A stretch of DNA of 64,000 nucleotides from Ramlibacter albus (GTDB lineage Bacteria; Pseudomonadota; Gammaproteobacteria; Burkholderiales; Burkholderiaceae_C), in NCBI RefSeq assembly GCF_014297445.1, contig NZ_JACORU010000002.1:248001-312000 (forward strand). The letters run 5' to 3'. Numbering within the stretch: the stretch's first letter is position 1; every line of letters begins with the position of its first letter. Under the pieces are notes generated by a model. That model had not been told where the DNA came from, searched no databases, and worked only from the letters and a program-made list of their open reading frames with translations. This document shows, in pieces, positions 8,621 through 20,912 of the stretch. The translations under genes were made by a program, and so were the position numbers.

Positions 8621-9538
8621 ATGTCCGCACTCCTCAACGGCATCGCCCCCGTCCCGCACCTGGGCGTGATCGCCGCCCGCGGCGAAGAGGCCGCCAGGTT
8701 CCTGCACGCGCAGCTGACCAACGACTTCGCCTTGCAGCGCGACAGCGAAGCACGGCTGGCGGCCTTCTGCACGGCCAAGGGCCGCATGCTGGCCAGCTTC
8801 ATCGGCATCCGGCGTTCGGACGGCGAGGTCCTGCTGGTGTGCAACCGCGAGGTGCTGCCGGCTGCGCTCAAGCGTTTGTCGATGTTCGTGCTGCGTTCGA
8901 AGGTGAAGCTCAGCGATGCGACCGGCGAGTTCGAGCTGCGCGGCATCGCGGGCGACACGCTCAAGGCGCTGGCGGGCGGGCCCGTGGAGCCGTGGCAGAA
9001 ATTCGATCGCGGCGCGGCGTCCATCGCCGTGCTCTACCCCGCCGACGGCCAGCCACGCGCGCTGTGGGTCGCACCGGCGGGCGAGCCGCCGCCCGAAGGC
9101 CCTGCGCTTTCCACCGAACTCTGGCGCTGGGGCGAGGTGCGCAGCGGCGTCGCCGACATCACGCCGCCCATCGTCGAAGCCTTCGTGCCGCAGATGCTCA
9201 ACTACGAGTCCGTCGGCGGCGTGAACTTCAAGAAGGGCTGCTACCCCGGCCAGGAGGTCGTCGCGCGCAGCCAGTTCCGCGGCACGCTCAAGCGGCGCGC
9301 GTACATCGTGCATTCGACGGCGGCGCTCGCCACCGGGCAGGAAGTGTTCCACGAGTCCGACCGCGAGCAGCCCACCGGCGTCGTCGCCGAGGCCGCGCCC
9401 GCGCCGGGCGGCGGCTGGGACGCGGTCGTGTCGATGCAGGTTTCGTCTGCCGAAGGCGGGCGGCTCACGGCCGGCGGCCCCGACGGCGCGCCGCTGGAGC
9501 TGCAGCCCCTGCCCTACTTGCTGCTCGCCGACGTCTGA
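8621..9538 (+). CDS. ygfZ: Folate-binding Fe-S cluster repair protein YgfZ
   Basis: A 305-residue protein of the GcvT/YgfZ fold. The diagnostic motif K-G-C-Y-x-G-Q-E is present as '[13 protein letters not shown]' near residue 204; its Cys is the conserved functional residue. YgfZ supports repair or assembly of certain iron-sulfur enzymes in a folate-dependent way. ATG 8621 is preferred; an in-frame ATG at 8606 would add five residues. Its 3' end overlaps the convergent O-antigen-ligase-like gene by 25 bases. Confidence 0.95.
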   Translation: MSALLNGIAPVPHLGVIAARGEEAARFLHAQLTNDFALQRDSEARLAAFCTAKGRMLASFIGIRRSDGEVLLVCNREVLPAALKRLSMFVLRSKVKLSDATGEFELRGIAGDTLKALAGGPVEPWQKFDRGAASIAVLYPADGQPRALWVAPAGEPPPEGPALSTELWRWGEVRSGVADITPPIVEAFVPQMLNYESVGGVNFKKGCYPGQEVVARSQFRGTLKRRAYIVHSTAALATGQEVFHESDREQPTGVVAEAAPAPGGGWDAVVSMQVSSAEGGRLTAGGPDGAPLELQPLPYLLLADV

Positions 9539-11718
9539 GCCGCCTGCGCCTGCGAGCGCAGCTGCGGTGGCACCTTCGTCAATACGGCGGCGCGCTCTTC
9601 GAGGGTCGTGGTGGCCTGCACCGCGAGGCGGTAATAGCCCAGCGCCTTGGCCGGGTCCTTCACGTCGTCGAGGTACATCTGCCCGAGCTGCAGCAGCCCT
9701 TGCAGCTTCGTGACCGGGTTCTCCTTCATCCGCAGCTGGATCGCGCGTTCGGCCAGCGCATAGTCCTTCGCGCGCACGGCAAGCGTGAAGGCCGCGTTCT
9801 GCAGGTCGTAGTCGGAGATGCCTTCCTCGATGGAACGCTTGCAAAGCTGGTACGCCTGCGCCTCCTTGCCCTGCCTGGCGAGCAGGATCACCTCCAGCGA
9901 GCGCACGGCCGGCGCGTCGGGCTGCAGCTTCTTCGCGCGCTCCAGGTACTCGACGGCCTTGTCCAGCTGGCCCAGCACCGAATAGCCGCGCCCCACGTTC
10001 GTGATGATGGCGGTGACATAGGGCCGCGACTTGAGCACGCTTTCCCAGATGACGACGGCATTGCGCCAGTCTTCCCACTTGGCGAGTTCGTCCGCGACGA
10101 TCGGCGTGAGTTTGCGGTAGTGCGGGTTGAGCTGCACGCCCTCGCTGGTGAGCTGCAGCAGCCGCGCCTTGGTCTCGTCCCAGCGCGACGCGTTGACGTC
10201 GCCCGAGGCGCTGATCGTCATGGCGAGCCGCGCCGCCTGCACGATCTTGCGCTCGCTCGTCGCCGCGCGGTCGGTGATGAACGCCGCCAGTGCGAGGCAG
10301 GCGAACGTCACGCCCATCGCAAGGTAGCCGTCGTCGCGATGCCAGGGAACGTCCTGCACGGAGGTGCGGCCTTGCAGCCCGAGACGCGCGTCCGACGCGG
10401 CGAGCAAGCCGAGGCACAGGGCGAACAGCGCGCCGGTGACGGCCATGCGCCACGGGAAGCCGATGCTGCTGCAGACGAAGAGCGCGAAGACCGCCGCCAG
10501 TGCCATCGCTCGCAGCGGTCCTTCCTCGTCCCCAGCCAGTTGCCACGTCCGCCGCGTTGCCTGCAGCAGGTAAGCCGCCAGCAGCAGCAGGAAGGCCCAG
10601 CCCACCAGGCCGTACTCCGCAACGAGTTGCAGGAACTCGTTGTGCACGTAGTAGTCGGTCTCCAGCTGCGCGCCCTTTTCCTGGAAGCGCGGCACCTGCA
10701 CTTCCCACGCGCCGGCACCGACGCCGGTGACCGGCTCGGCCGCGATCACGCGCGCGGTGGCCTTCCACATCAGCATGCGCAGGCCCAGCGAGTGGTCGTC
10801 CGGGCGGATCGTGCCCGTGCGGCCGATACCGCGTGCGAGCGCGGTCGTACCGCGTTCCTCGTCGAGGATCTTCTTGTTGCCCGACGGCACCAGCCCGAGG
10901 CCGACCACGACGATGAGGAAGGAGGCGATGGCGAGCAGCCGCTGCCCCTGCGACCACGCCCGTAGTTGCAGTTGCGTACGGAAGCGCCACGCAATCAAGG
11001 GGAGCACGGCCAGCAGCAGCAGCCAAGTGGCGAGCAGCGCGGCGCGCGTGCCCGTCATCAGGATGGCCAATACGGTGAAACCCGTCGTTGCGGACAGCAG
11101 CGCAATCGAAACCGACGACCGCGCACGAGCCAGCAGCCACGCGCCGAACGGCAGCGTGCACACCGCGAACTCCGCGAAGAAGTTGCGGTTGACGAAGGTC
11201 GAGCCCGGGTTCGGCCCTTGCGGGAACAACTGCAGGTCCGCCCAGAACTGCAGCGCCGTCCAGAGCGATGCAACCACGCCCCCGAGGTGGATGCCCCACG
11301 CGAGCACCGGCGCGTTCTCGCGCGTGAGCGTGTTCAGCGCGAGCCACGCAATGAGCGCGAAGACGAACCACCGCACCGCCTCCACCCCCGCCAGGTAGGT
11401 ATGCGACCAGGCCATGCTGCCCAGCGCATAGGCGCACAGCAGCAGCGGCAGCCACAGCAGGGCATGCCAGCGCAGCGGCGCATCGCTCTTGCGGATCCTG
11501 AAGAAGAACAGCATCGCGGTCAGCAGCGCGCCGAAGGACACGACGATCGACTTGAGGGTGTCCTGCAGCATCTCCTCCACCGGCGAGCCGAGCGCGGGTG
11601 CGAGGATCATCATGGCGGCCAGCAGCCACAGGGCGCTGCTTGCCGCCACCGCATTCAAATCGGGGGTTGCCGCAGGCGCGGCCGTCGCCGCCGGTGCGGC
11701 GTGTTTCTTCTTCGCCAT
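9514..11718 (-). CDS. O-antigen ligase / polymerase family membrane protein with C-terminal TPR-like region
   Basis: A 734-residue multi-pass protein of the Wzy_C (O-antigen ligase, PglL-type) superfamily. The N-terminal two thirds hold about a dozen hydrophobic helices and a large loop with '[14 protein letters not shown]...[15 protein letters not shown]', whose 'HNEFLQ..aEyG' is the family signature. The last 230 residues are soluble helical repeats ('[23 protein letters not shown]') resembling TPRs. Such proteins transfer undecaprenyl-linked glycans to lipid A core or to pilin, or polymerise them. PglL-type glycosyltransfer to pilin is plausible in this group, but no pilin gene is near. 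The TPR tail suggests protein contacts. It is followed after 3 bases by no other gene; its upstream neighbour is the thioesterase fusion at 11722. Confidence 0.85.
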   Translation of the reverse strand: MAKKKHAAPAATAAPAATPDLNAVAASSALWLLAAMMILAPALGSPVEEMLQDTLKSIVVSFGALLTAMLFFFRIRKSDAPLRWHALLWLPLLLCAYALGSMAWSHTYLAGVEAVRWFVFALIAWLALNTLTRENAPVLAWGIHLGGVVASLWTALQFWADLQLFPQGPNPGSTFVNRNFFAEFAVCTLPFGAWLLARARSSVSIALLSATTGFTVLAILMTGTRAALLATWLLLLAVLPLIAWRFRTQLQLRAWSQGQRLLAIASFLIVVVGLGLVPSGNKKILDEERGTTALARGIGRTGTIRPDDHSLGLRMLMWKATARVIAAEPVTGVGAGAWEVQVPRFQEKGAQLETDYYVHNEFLQLVAEYGLVGWAFLLLLAAYLLQATRRTWQLAGDEEGPLRAMALAAVFALFVCSSIGFPWRMAVTGALFALCLGLLAASDARLGLQGRTSVQDVPWHRDDGYLAMGVTFACLALAAFITDRAATSERKIVQAARLAMTISASGDVNASRWDETKARLLQLTSEGVQLNPHYRKLTPIVADELAKWEDWRNAVVIWESVLKSRPYVTAIITNVGRGYSVLGQLDKAVEYLERAKKLQPDAPAVRSLEVILLARQGKEAQAYQLCKRSIEEGISDYDLQNAAFTLAVRAKDYALAERAIQLRMKENPVTKLQGLLQLGQMYLDDVKDPAKALGYYRLAVQATTTLEERAAVLTKVPPQLRSQAQAAQTSASSK

Positions 11719-11721
11719 CGT

Positions 11722-12591
11722 TCAGTGCGCCAGCGGCAGGTCGCCGTGCATCTCGACGTGCGGGATGCCGGCTTCCTCGAAAGGCTGGCCGTGCACGCGG
11801 AAGCCGAGCTTGGCGTAGAACTTCTCGGCGGTGCGCTGCGCGTGCAGCACGATGAGCTTGTCGCCGGCGGCGTGCGCCTCCTGCGCCAGCGCCTTGAGAA
11901 CCGCCTCGCCAAAACCGCACCCGCGCAGCACCTTGTCGACCGCCATGCGGCCGATCTTCACCTTGCCGTCGCCCTGGCGCAGCAGCCGGCCGGTGGCCAC
12001 CGCGCGGCCGAGGCGGTTGTACGCGACGGCATGCACGGCGTCCTTGTCGGCCTCATCCCATTCGAGGTCGGCCGGGATGCGCTGCTCGTTGACGAACACC
12101 TCGGTGCGGATACGTTGCGCGTCCGGCCCCAGCTCGCTCCAGCGGCCGGTCTTCACCTCGATCATCGGCTCGCCGGCTTCGAAGCCCGTGAGCATCTCGC
12201 GCAGCTTCGCGGGCACGGGCTTCGACGTCTGCGTCTCGGGATTGGCGAACACGTAGATCAGCTCGCAGGTAATCAACAGTTCCTCACCGCGGAAGATGGC
12301 GCCCAGGAACTGGATGGACGAATTGCCGATGCGGCCGCACTTCATGCCCACGTCCAACATGTCGTCCATGCGCGCGGAGGCGTTGAACTCCACCGTCGCC
12401 TTCTTGACGTACAGGTCGCCGTCCAGCTGGTGCATCGACTCCTCGTACGGCATCGCCAGGGCACGCCAGTAGTCCGCCACCGCCGTGTCGAAGTACATCA
12501 GGTAGTGGGCGTTGAAGACGATCTTCTGCATGTCCACCTCGGCCCAGCGCACGCGCAGGCGGTGGAAGAAACGGAAATCCTGTCTTTTCAT
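11722..12591 (-). CDS. Fusion of 4HBT-type acyl-CoA thioesterase and GNAT acetyltransferase
   Basis: A 289-residue two-domain protein. Residues 1-145 are a hot-dog thioesterase of the YbgC/FadM kind: '[30 protein letters not shown]', where the catalytic Asp lies in '[14 protein letters not shown]'. Residues 150-289 are a GNAT fold close to ElaA: '[12 protein letters not shown]', '[18 protein letters not shown]' and the CoA-binding '[15 protein letters not shown]', then '[11 protein letters not shown]'. Both halves look intact. Fusing CoA-thioester hydrolysis with acyl transfer is unusual; substrates are unknown. Its stop lies 3 bases from the ligase-like gene and its start overlaps the stop of the hydrolase gene (ATGA), so the three form one transcription unit. 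Confidence 0.88.
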   Translation of the reverse strand: MKRQDFRFFHRLRVRWAEVDMQKIVFNAHYLMYFDTAVADYWRALAMPYEESMHQLDGDLYVKKATVEFNASARMDDMLDVGMKCGRIGNSSIQFLGAIFRGEELLITCELIYVFANPETQTSKPVPAKLREMLTGFEAGEPMIEVKTGRWSELGPDAQRIRTEVFVNEQRIPADLEWDEADKDAVHAVAYNRLGRAVATGRLLRQGDGKVKIGRMAVDKVLRGCGFGEAVLKALAQEAHAAGDKLIVLHAQRTAEKFYAKLGFRVHGQPFEEAGIPHVEMHGDLPLAH

Positions 12592-13580
12592 TCGAAAGCC
12601 TTCGCGAGGGCGGCCGCCGCATCCGCGTGCGCCTGGCGCGCCTCGCGCAGCGCCCGCCCCATCTTGATGAATTCATGCGTGACGCCGCGGTAGATCTCCA
12701 GGTCCACCGCCACGCCTGCCGCCCGCAGTTTATCCGCGTAGGCGATGCCGTCGTCCACGAGCGGGTCGCACTCGGCCAGGCCGAACCACGCGGGCGCCAC
12801 GTCGTCCACGTCCGGCGCGTTGAGCGGCGCGAAGCGCCAGTCCGCGCGGTCGGCGTCGTCGATGTAGTTGCGGAAGAAGTATTCGATGTGCGCCTGCTCG
12901 AGGATCAGGCCGTGGCCGTAGCGCAGGTGCGAGGGCGCCTCCTGGCGTGCGGCGCAGCCGGGGTAGAACAGCAGTTGCAGCTTCAGCGGCAGGCGCGCGT
13001 CGCGTGCGAGGATCGCGCAGACCGCGGCGAGCGTGCCGCCGGCGCTGTCGCCGCCGACGGCGAGCCGCGACGCATCGACGCGCAGTTCGCCCGCGCTCCC
13101 AGCCACCCATTGCAGGGCCGCCCACGAATCGTCCACGGCAACCGGAAAGCGCTGCTCCGGTGCGAGCCGGTACCCCACCGACACCACCGCGCAGCCGGCC
13201 AGCCGCGCCAGTTCCCGGCACAGGGTGTCGTGCGAGTCGACGCTGCCGATGGTGAAGCCGCCGCCGTGGAAATACACGAGGGCCGGCAAGGTCTCGTCGG
13301 ACGGTGCATAGAGGCGCGCCGGAATGGCCGCGCCACCGCTGACAGGCACCTGCAGCTCTTCCACGCGCGCCAACTGCGCCTTCGGCACCTCGAGGATGCC
13401 CGCCCCCTGCTCGTACGCGGCCCGAGCCTGTTGTGGTGAAAGCGTGTGCATCGGAGCGGCCGACACGCGCGACATGCGCTCGAGGATGGACCGCATGGGC
13501 ACGGTGAGCTGCGGGTATTCGGGCAGGAACACGGGTTCGGGGTTTGGCTTAAAGTCGGGCGTTCGATCGTACAGGTGCAA
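12588..13580 (-). CDS. Alpha/beta hydrolase of the hormone-sensitive lipase family
   Basis: Up to 330 residues. The oxyanion motif 'HGGG' (105-108 from the TTG), nucleophile motif 'GDSAGG' (Ser 179), the acidic residue in 'ECDPLVDD' and the His in 'THEF' form the complete HSL-type catalytic machinery, so it is probably a short-chain ester or acyl hydrolase in the cytosol. The start is uncertain: the frame opens with TTG at 13580, preceded directly by an in-frame stop, and only two bases from the divergent ATG at 13583. An ATG at 13496 (residue 29, 'MRSILERMSRV') may be the true start and would leave promoter space. Confidence 0.92.
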   Translation of the reverse strand: MHLYDRTPDFKPNPEPVFLPEYPQLTVPMRSILERMSRVSAAPMHTLSPQQARAAYEQGAGILEVPKAQLARVEELQVPVSGGAAIPARLYAPSDETLPALVYFHGGGFTIGSVDSHDTLCRELARLAGCAVVSVGYRLAPEQRFPVAVDDSWAALQWVAGSAGELRVDASRLAVGGDSAGGTLAAVCAILARDARLPLKLQLLFYPGCAARQEAPSHLRYGHGLILEQAHIEYFFRNYIDDADRADWRFAPLNAPDVDDVAPAWFGLAECDPLVDDGIAYADKLRAAGVAVDLEIYRGVTHEFIKMGRALREARQAHADAAAALAKAFE

Positions 13581-13582
13581 TC

Positions 13583-14719
13583 ATGGCCTTCATTTATTAC
13601 GTCACCCAGGTGCAGTTCGACTTCGGCGCGGTCAAGCTGCTCAAGCAGGAATGCGAGCGCGTCGGCATCACCAGGCCGCTGATCGTCACCGACCCCGGCG
13701 TCAAGGCCGCGGGCGTGCTGCAGAAGGCGATCGACGCGATCCCCGGCCTGCCGTACGCAGTGTTCGACCAGACGCCGTCGAACCCCACCGAGGCGGCGGT
13801 GCGCGCGGCCGCGGAGATCTACAAGGCCAGCAACTGCGACGGCCTCATCGCGGTGGGTGGCGGCTCGGCCATCGACTGCGCCAAGGGCGTGGCGATCGCG
13901 GCCACGCACGAAGGCCCGCTCACCCACTACGCCACCATCGAGGGCGGCTCGCCGCGCATCACGGACAAGGCCGCGCCGCTGATCGCGGTGCCCACCACCA
14001 GCGGCACGGGCAGCGAAGTGGCCCGCGGCGCCATCATCATCGTGGACGATCACCGCAAGCTCGGCTTCCACTCCTGGCACCTCGTGCCCAAGACCGCCAT
14101 CTGCGACCCCGAGCTCACGCTGGGCCTGCCGCCCAAGCTGACCGCCGCTACGGGCATGGACGCCATTGCGCACTGCATGGAGACATTCATGGCGGCTGCG
14201 TTCAACCCGCCCGCCGACGGCATCGCGCTCGACGGCCTGCAGCGCGGCTGGGCGCACATCGAGCGCGCCACGCGCGACGGCAGCGACCGCGAGGCGCGGT
14301 TCAACCTGATGAGCGCGTCGATGCAGGGCGCGATGGCTTTCCAGAAGGGCCTGGGCTGCGTGCATTCGCTCAGCCACAGCCTGGGTGGGGTCGACCCGCG
14401 GCTGCACCACGGCACGCTCAATGCGATGTTCCTGCCGGCCGTCGTCAACTTCAATGCATCGGCCGAGTCGGTGCGCAAGGACCAGCGGCTGGAGCGCATG
14501 GCGCATGCGATGGGCTTGAAGTCGACCTCCGACATTCCCGAGGCGATCAAGGACATGAATGCGCGTCTCGGTTTGCCCTCGGGGCTGGGCGAGATGGGCG
14601 TGCAGCGCGAGTGGTTCGACAAGATCATCAAGGGCGCGCTGGCGGACCATTGCCACAAGACGAATCCGCGCGAGGCGAGCGCGCGGGATTACGAGGAGAT
14701 GCTGGCGGTGTCGCTGTGA
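13583..14719 (+). CDS. Iron-containing alcohol dehydrogenase
   Basis: A 378-residue group III (Fe-dependent) dehydrogenase. NAD-binding 'GGGSAIDCAKG' (92-102), 'VPTTSGTGSEVARGA' and the metal site 'GMDAIAHCMETF', 'HSLSHSLGG' and 'HHGTLNAMF' supply the Asp and His ligands. Family members oxidise or reduce small alcohols, lactaldehyde or maleylacetate; the substrate cannot be told here. It stands alone on the plus strand, divergent from the hydrolase gene with almost no gap, and it ends in a REP-like palindrome. Confidence 0.94.
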   Translation: MAFIYYVTQVQFDFGAVKLLKQECERVGITRPLIVTDPGVKAAGVLQKAIDAIPGLPYAVFDQTPSNPTEAAVRAAAEIYKASNCDGLIAVGGGSAIDCAKGVAIAATHEGPLTHYATIEGGSPRITDKAAPLIAVPTTSGTGSEVARGAIIIVDDHRKLGFHSWHLVPKTAICDPELTLGLPPKLTAATGMDAIAHCMETFMAAAFNPPADGIALDGLQRGWAHIERATRDGSDREARFNLMSASMQGAMAFQKGLGCVHSLSHSLGGVDPRLHHGTLNAMFLPAVVNFNASAESVRKDQRLERMAHAMGLKSTSDIPEAIKDMNARLGLPSGLGEMGVQREWFDKIIKGALADHCHKTNPREASARDYEEMLAVSL

Positions 14720-14723
14720 TGGA

Positions 14724-14742
14724 TTGCGGGTCAAGCCCGCAA
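14724..14742. repeat. REP-like palindrome
   Basis: TTGCGGG-TCAAG-CCCGCAA is a perfect 7-bp stem with a 5-base loop, flanked by the conserved outer bases ggAT/ATGACA. It lies between convergent genes and contains the stop codon of the acyltransferase. It belongs to the same family as the copies at 16906, 16957 and 52536 (pattern TGTCA-stem-CTTGA-stem-(A/C)(T/C)CCAT when read on one strand). It probably serves as a bidirectional transcription end. Confidence 0.75.
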
Positions 14743-15795
14743 TGACAGCCGTCGCGCCCAGCGGCGGAACGGGCGTTCGACCCAGCGCTCGCTGAACGTG
14801 GCGAGCATGCACGTGATCGCAAGCACGCCGACGAGCAGCGCCACGCGCCGCCCGGTTTCCATGCCGGGCGCCGCAGGCAGCCAGAACCACAGGAACGACC
14901 ACATCACGATCGGGTGCAGCAGGTAGCAGCCGTACGTGACGTCGCCCAGCCAGGCCGCGAGATCGCGCATGGAACCGGGCACCCTCACCTGCCCGCTGAA
15001 GAACACCACTGCGAAGCACGCGGTGAACAGAAGCGCCCCACGCACGCCGAGCAGCTCGTCACCGGCCTGGTGCGGCATGAGCAGGAAGAGCAGCACGCCC
15101 ATCCCCAGCCACGTCGCCAGTCCCACGCCGATCGGAAGCCCCAGGTCCCGCTCGCGCCGCAGGTGGCCGATGATGCAGCCGCCGAAAAAGTACGCGGCGA
15201 AACCGGGCACCTGGTGGTAATCCACAACGCCGTCGGTCCAGCCCTTCGCGCCCACGGTCCCGTAGATCCACGCCCACTGCAGCAGCACGAGCGCGGCGAA
15301 GAGTGCGTTGCGCCACAACGCGTTGGGCAGCACGCGCGTGATGAGCGGGAAGAACAGGTAGAACACGAACTCGATGCCGAGCGACCAGCCGCCGATCAGG
15401 ATGGCGGTGAGCGCCGGGTCCCACAGCCCGAACGCGAAGGTGGCATTGAGCGCCAGCCGTTCGGGAATCGCACCCGGCCAACCGCCTGTGTGCCACGCCA
15501 GCATCGCGAGGTACAGCGGGCACAGCAGCAGGTACAGCGGCGCGAGGCGCATCCACCGCGCGAAGAGGAAGCTCGCCATGTTGCGCGCGCCGCGCACGCG
15601 CGCCGCGTCGTAGTTGTAGGCGAGGCTCGCGCCCGAGAGCACGAAGAACAGGTAGACGCCGTAAGTGCCCAGCGCCGGCAGCTCCACGATCTTCAGCCAG
15701 TAAAGCAGGTGGTAGCTTGCGACCGTCAGCGCGCACAGCCCGCGCAGCAGGTCCCACCCGAGCACGCGCGCGTCGGCGCCGCCCTCGATGCTCAC
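14731..15795 (-). CDS. Acyltransferase family 3 (OafA/OatA-like) membrane protein
   Basis: About 354 residues with roughly ten membrane helices. The N-terminal 'LGWDLLRGLCALTVASYHLLYW' contains the family's R and H, and 'YGVYLFFVLSGASLAYNY' is the second hallmark; the protein ends 'FSERWVERPFRRWARRL'. Such enzymes O-acylate cell-surface sugars or lipids. GTG 15795 is chosen since it overlaps the patatin stop codon (GTGA); an ATG at 15834 would add 13 residues overlapping that gene. It ends in a REP-like palindrome. Confidence 0.9.
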   Translation of the reverse strand: MSIEGGADARVLGWDLLRGLCALTVASYHLLYWLKIVELPALGTYGVYLFFVLSGASLAYNYDAARVRGARNMASFLFARWMRLAPLYLLLCPLYLAMLAWHTGGWPGAIPERLALNATFAFGLWDPALTAILIGGWSLGIEFVFYLFFPLITRVLPNALWRNALFAALVLLQWAWIYGTVGAKGWTDGVVDYHQVPGFAAYFFGGCIIGHLRRERDLGLPIGVGLATWLGMGVLLFLLMPHQAGDELLGVRGALLFTACFAVVFFSGQVRVPGSMRDLAAWLGDVTYGCYLLHPIVMWSFLWFWLPAAPGMETGRRVALLVGVLAITCMLATFSERWVERPFRRWARRLSLRA

Positions 15796-16871
15796 AAGGG
15801 ACCCACGTGCTTCAGGTCCGGCTGCTCCAGCCACGCGGCGAATTCATCGGCGAGCTGCCGGGACGCGCCCACTGCTTCGTTCCACACTTTCATGCGAGCC
15901 TGCAGGTCGGTGCCATAGCGCGGGAAATCGGTGCGGTCCGGCAGCTTCGCGTTCGGCAGCTTCAGCACCCATTCGGGGTTCGGCGCGAGGACGATCGTGT
16001 TGTCCAGGAAGCTCGTGGGCCTATGGCGCCACTTGAAGCCCTTGTCCAGCCAGCCGGGCACCACCGCCTTCTGGAAATGCGGGTACAGCACGATGTCCGC
16101 GCCGTGCAGCGCGCGGTAGTTCAGGTGCAGGTGGTAGTCGGTGATGCCGCCGTCCCAGTACGCGCCCGGGGGCGCGCCGGGGATGTCGTGGATGGCCTTG
16201 AGCACGAAGGGGATCGAGCAGCTGGCCTGCAGGGCCGCGTTGAAGTTCTCTTCGGAAAGCGGCACCTGCCGCGTGCGGTAGTCGTGCGTGGCGAAAGGCA
16301 GGTCGGTGACGCCGGGTGCGGAAAACACCACGCGCTCCAGCCATGCGCCCATTGCCTTGCGGTGCACCGTGTTGCTCAGGAACGCGCCGAGATAACCCAG
16401 CGGCGTGCCGAGCTTGTGCTCGCGGCGCAGTACGTGCCGGCCGCGCGAGGTGACGATATGGAGTTTGTAGCGCGGGTGCTGCAGCACCTGCGCGATGCGG
16501 CCCCCGTAGAAGGATGCGAGGTTCTCGCCGAACTTCTCGCTCACGTGTTCGGCCGTCGGTGCCTTGCGGCCGGGGGGCAACTCGTAGTCCTGCGCGATGT
16601 AGTCGCGCTCCAGGCGTTCGAAGGCGGTGACGGCTTCATCGAGGCATGCGGTCGCCATGCGCCACGCGCCGATGGACGCGCCGACGAGATGCACGGGCTG
16701 CTGCGATCGCGTGAGCCACTCGCCGAAGATGAAGCGGTCGAGCGGGCCGAGGATGAGGCCCTTGGGACCGCCTGCGGCGCCCGGGACGACGCCGATGTCC
16801 TGCGGGCGCAGGCCCTGCTGCTCGATGTGCTTGCGCGCGAGCGGGCCGGCGTAAATGCGAAGCGCTTGCAT
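15792..16871 (-). CDS. Patatin-like phospholipase family protein
   Basis: A 359-residue protein. The glycine-rich oxyanion loop 'VVPGAAGGPKGL' (28-39), nucleophile motif 'GASIG' (Ser 66) and the 'WDGGITDYH' element supplying the catalytic Asp form the Ser-Asp dyad of patatin lipases. It has no signal peptide, so it is a cytosolic lipid or acyl hydrolase of unknown substrate. ATG 16871 ('MQALRIYAG') is preferred to upstream in-frame codons that run through a REP element. It is coupled to the downstream acyltransferase by a 4-base overlap. Confidence 0.9.
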   Translation of the reverse strand: MQALRIYAGPLARKHIEQQGLRPQDIGVVPGAAGGPKGLILGPLDRFIFGEWLTRSQQPVHLVGASIGAWRMATACLDEAVTAFERLERDYIAQDYELPPGRKAPTAEHVSEKFGENLASFYGGRIAQVLQHPRYKLHIVTSRGRHVLRREHKLGTPLGYLGAFLSNTVHRKAMGAWLERVVFSAPGVTDLPFATHDYRTRQVPLSEENFNAALQASCSIPFVLKAIHDIPGAPPGAYWDGGITDYHLHLNYRALHGADIVLYPHFQKAVVPGWLDKGFKWRHRPTSFLDNTIVLAPNPEWVLKLPNAKLPDRTDFPRYGTDLQARMKVWNEAVGASRQLADEFAAWLEQPDLKHVGPL

Positions 16872-16905
16872 GGCCGCGATTGTGTCATTGCGCGACGCGC
16901 TGTCA

Positions 16906-16924
16906 CCCCGGACTTGATCCGGGG
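16906..16924. repeat. REP-like palindrome
   Basis: CCCCGGA-CTTGA-TCCGGGG forms a perfect 7-bp stem with a 5-base loop, preceded by TGTCA. It is the first of two tandem copies between tex and the patatin gene. Being downstream of tex and upstream of the patatin gene, it may end the tex transcript. Confidence 0.72.
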
Positions 16925-16956
16925 CCCATCGCCGCGCGGTGACACGCACCGATGGA

Positions 16957-16975
16957 TTGCGGGTCAAGCCCCCAA
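16957..16975. repeat. REP-like palindrome, second tandem copy
   Basis: TTGCGGGTCAAGCCCCCAA differs by one base from the copy at 14724, in the opposite orientation to the one at 16906. The pair therefore forms an inverted tandem of REP units, 32 bases apart, just beyond the tex stop codon at 16988. Confidence 0.7.
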
Positions 16976-16987
16976 TGACAATACCTG

Positions 16988-19318
<2,331 letters not shown>

Positions 19319-19462
19319 ATCTGTAACAACCAAAAGGGGAACTCTCCCGAGGGAGCGCGCGAGTTTGCCACACGGCGCGGACAGCGAGACGGCATGTGCG
19401 CCGACAAGGTGCCAGCGCGGCCATACCAACAATCCATGAGCAACACCGCTGGGGAGAATTTC

Positions 19463-20032
19463 ATGCGCGCCCGTTTCACGCTCATCGTCCTGGTCCTGCT
19501 GGCTGCGGCCGGTTTCGTCGCCCTCAACATGGGCGAGTTCTCGCGCAGCACGCCGCTGAATTTCGGCATCGCCACCGTCGATGCATCGCTCGGCTGGGTG
19601 ATGCTCGGCTTCGTGGTGCTCATCCTGCTCGCATCGATGCTGACCGGCGCCATCGCCGAGACGCGCAACTTCGTCGACTTCCGCGCGCAGGCCAAGGAGA
19701 TCGAGCGGCACCGCGAGCTCGCCGACCGCGCCGAGGCTTCGCGCTTCACCGAGCTGCGCACGTACCTCGACGCGCAACTGAAGGAGATGCGCCAGCGCGA
19801 CGCCATCGCCGCCACCGAGCTGGAGAAGGCACGCCTCGAACACCAGCGCGAGCTGCGCGCGCAGCTCGACGCGATGAACCGGGTGCTGGCCACGCGCCTG
19901 GGCGAGCTGGAGCGCCGCCTGGACGGCCGGCCGGTGAGCGTGCCGCCCTCGACGCTCGCCGCGGAGGACATCCCGGTCGTGGACGAGCGCCCGACGCTCG
20001 GCGACCGCATGCGCGCCGCGATGCGCCGCTGA
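19463..20032 (+). CDS. LapA-like membrane protein with coiled coil
   Basis: This encodes 189 residues. Two membrane helices lie at about 5-22 and 43-62 ('[20 protein letters not shown]'), followed by a long charged coiled coil (about 70-155, '[20 protein letters not shown]') and a flexible tail. This layout resembles the LapA (lipopolysaccharide assembly, YciS) class, but the sequence evidence is general, so the function stays open. ATG 19463 has GGGGAGA seven bases upstream. It is divergent from tex, and the 144-base gap shows no convincing promoter. Confidence 0.8.
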   Translation: MRARFTLIVLVLLAAAGFVALNMGEFSRSTPLNFGIATVDASLGWVMLGFVVLILLASMLTGAIAETRNFVDFRAQAKEIERHRELADRAEASRFTELRTYLDAQLKEMRQRDAIAATELEKARLEHQRELRAQLDAMNRVLATRLGELERRLDGRPVSVPPSTLAAEDIPVVDERPTLGDRMRAAMRR

Positions 20033-20177
20033 GGATGGGCGTGCCGGGCTGGACGCAGCCGGCCCGCCCGGCTCGATCCGGGGACATCCAGGCTGGCGTG
20101 TCGCCCTGCCCGCCGTAAGAACGGCGGCACCCATGCGACTCACGAGGCGTACCATCAGCTTCGGAAGGAGCCGCATC

Positions 20178-20912
20178 ATGCCCTCTTCGCCACTGTGCGC
20201 CGCCGCGCTCGCCTCGCTCGCCTGCGCCGGCGGCGCCCTCGCCGCGCCGAACACGTGCGAGGCGGTCTCCGGCGCGCAAGTCACGCCCGTCCTCGAGCTC
20301 TACACCTCCGAAGGCTGCAGCTCCTGCCCCCCGGCCGACCGCTGGCTCTCGCAGCTCAAAACCGCCGCCGCGCAGGGCCGGGTCGTGGCGCAAGCGTTCC
20401 ACGTGGGCTACTGGGACTACATCGGGTGGGTGGACCGTTTCGCCGCGCCGTCGCACACCGCACGCCAGCGCGAGGTCGCCGCGAAGAACGGCCAGCGCGG
20501 CATCTACACGCCGCAGCTGGTGCGCAATGGGCAGGACTGGCGCGATTACTCGAGTGCGCTCGCGGGCCGCGGCGAGCCTTCGCAAGTGGCGATCCGCCTC
20601 GCACGGACGGATGGCGACGCATTCGAAGCCAGCGTCACTCCCTCGAATGCGCAGGCGAACTGGGCCGCGTACTGGACGGTCACCGAACACGGCCACAGCA
20701 GCAAGGTGAAAGCCGGCGAGAACGCCGGCGAATACCTGCAGCACGACTTCGTGGTGCGCCAGTACGTGCCGGTGGGGCAATACCAGGGCGTGCAGCAACT
20801 GAAGCTGCGCGCCGTCGCAGCCGAAGGCCAGCGCGCGCGGCAGGTGAACCTGGTGGTGTTCGAGCCGAAGAGCGGCAAGCCGCTGCAGGCGCTCAGCCTG
20901 GGTTGCTCGTGA
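20178..20912 (+). CDS. DUF1223 family exported thioredoxin-fold protein
   Basis: A 244-residue protein with a signal peptide ('[24 protein letters not shown]'). The start at 20178 is chosen over the in-frame ATG at 20133 because AAGGAG lies seven bases upstream and the signal peptide begins there. The mature N-terminus '[21 protein letters not shown]' holds a CSSC motif and is the hallmark of DUF1223, a periplasmic thioredoxin-like family with an unassigned role. Its last 20 bases overlap the convergent gene at 20893. Confidence 0.92.
   Translation: MPSSPLCAAALASLACAGGALAAPNTCEAVSGAQVTPVLELYTSEGCSSCPPADRWLSQLKTAAAQGRVVAQAFHVGYWDYIGWVDRFAAPSHTARQREVAAKNGQRGIYTPQLVRNGQDWRDYSSALAGRGEPSQVAIRLARTDGDAFEASVTPSNAQANWAAYWTVTEHGHSSKVKAGENAGEYLQHDFVVRQYVPVGQYQGVQQLKLRAVAAEGQRARQVNLVVFEPKSGKPLQALSLGCS

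Noticed and set aside
6938-11920. A single minus-strand open frame of 1660 codons
   Set aside because: It runs through mltG, ygfZ and the ligase gene in the wrong frame and only its end is tmk. Its composition (Ala/Arg/Gly-rich, no motifs) is a by-product of high GC.
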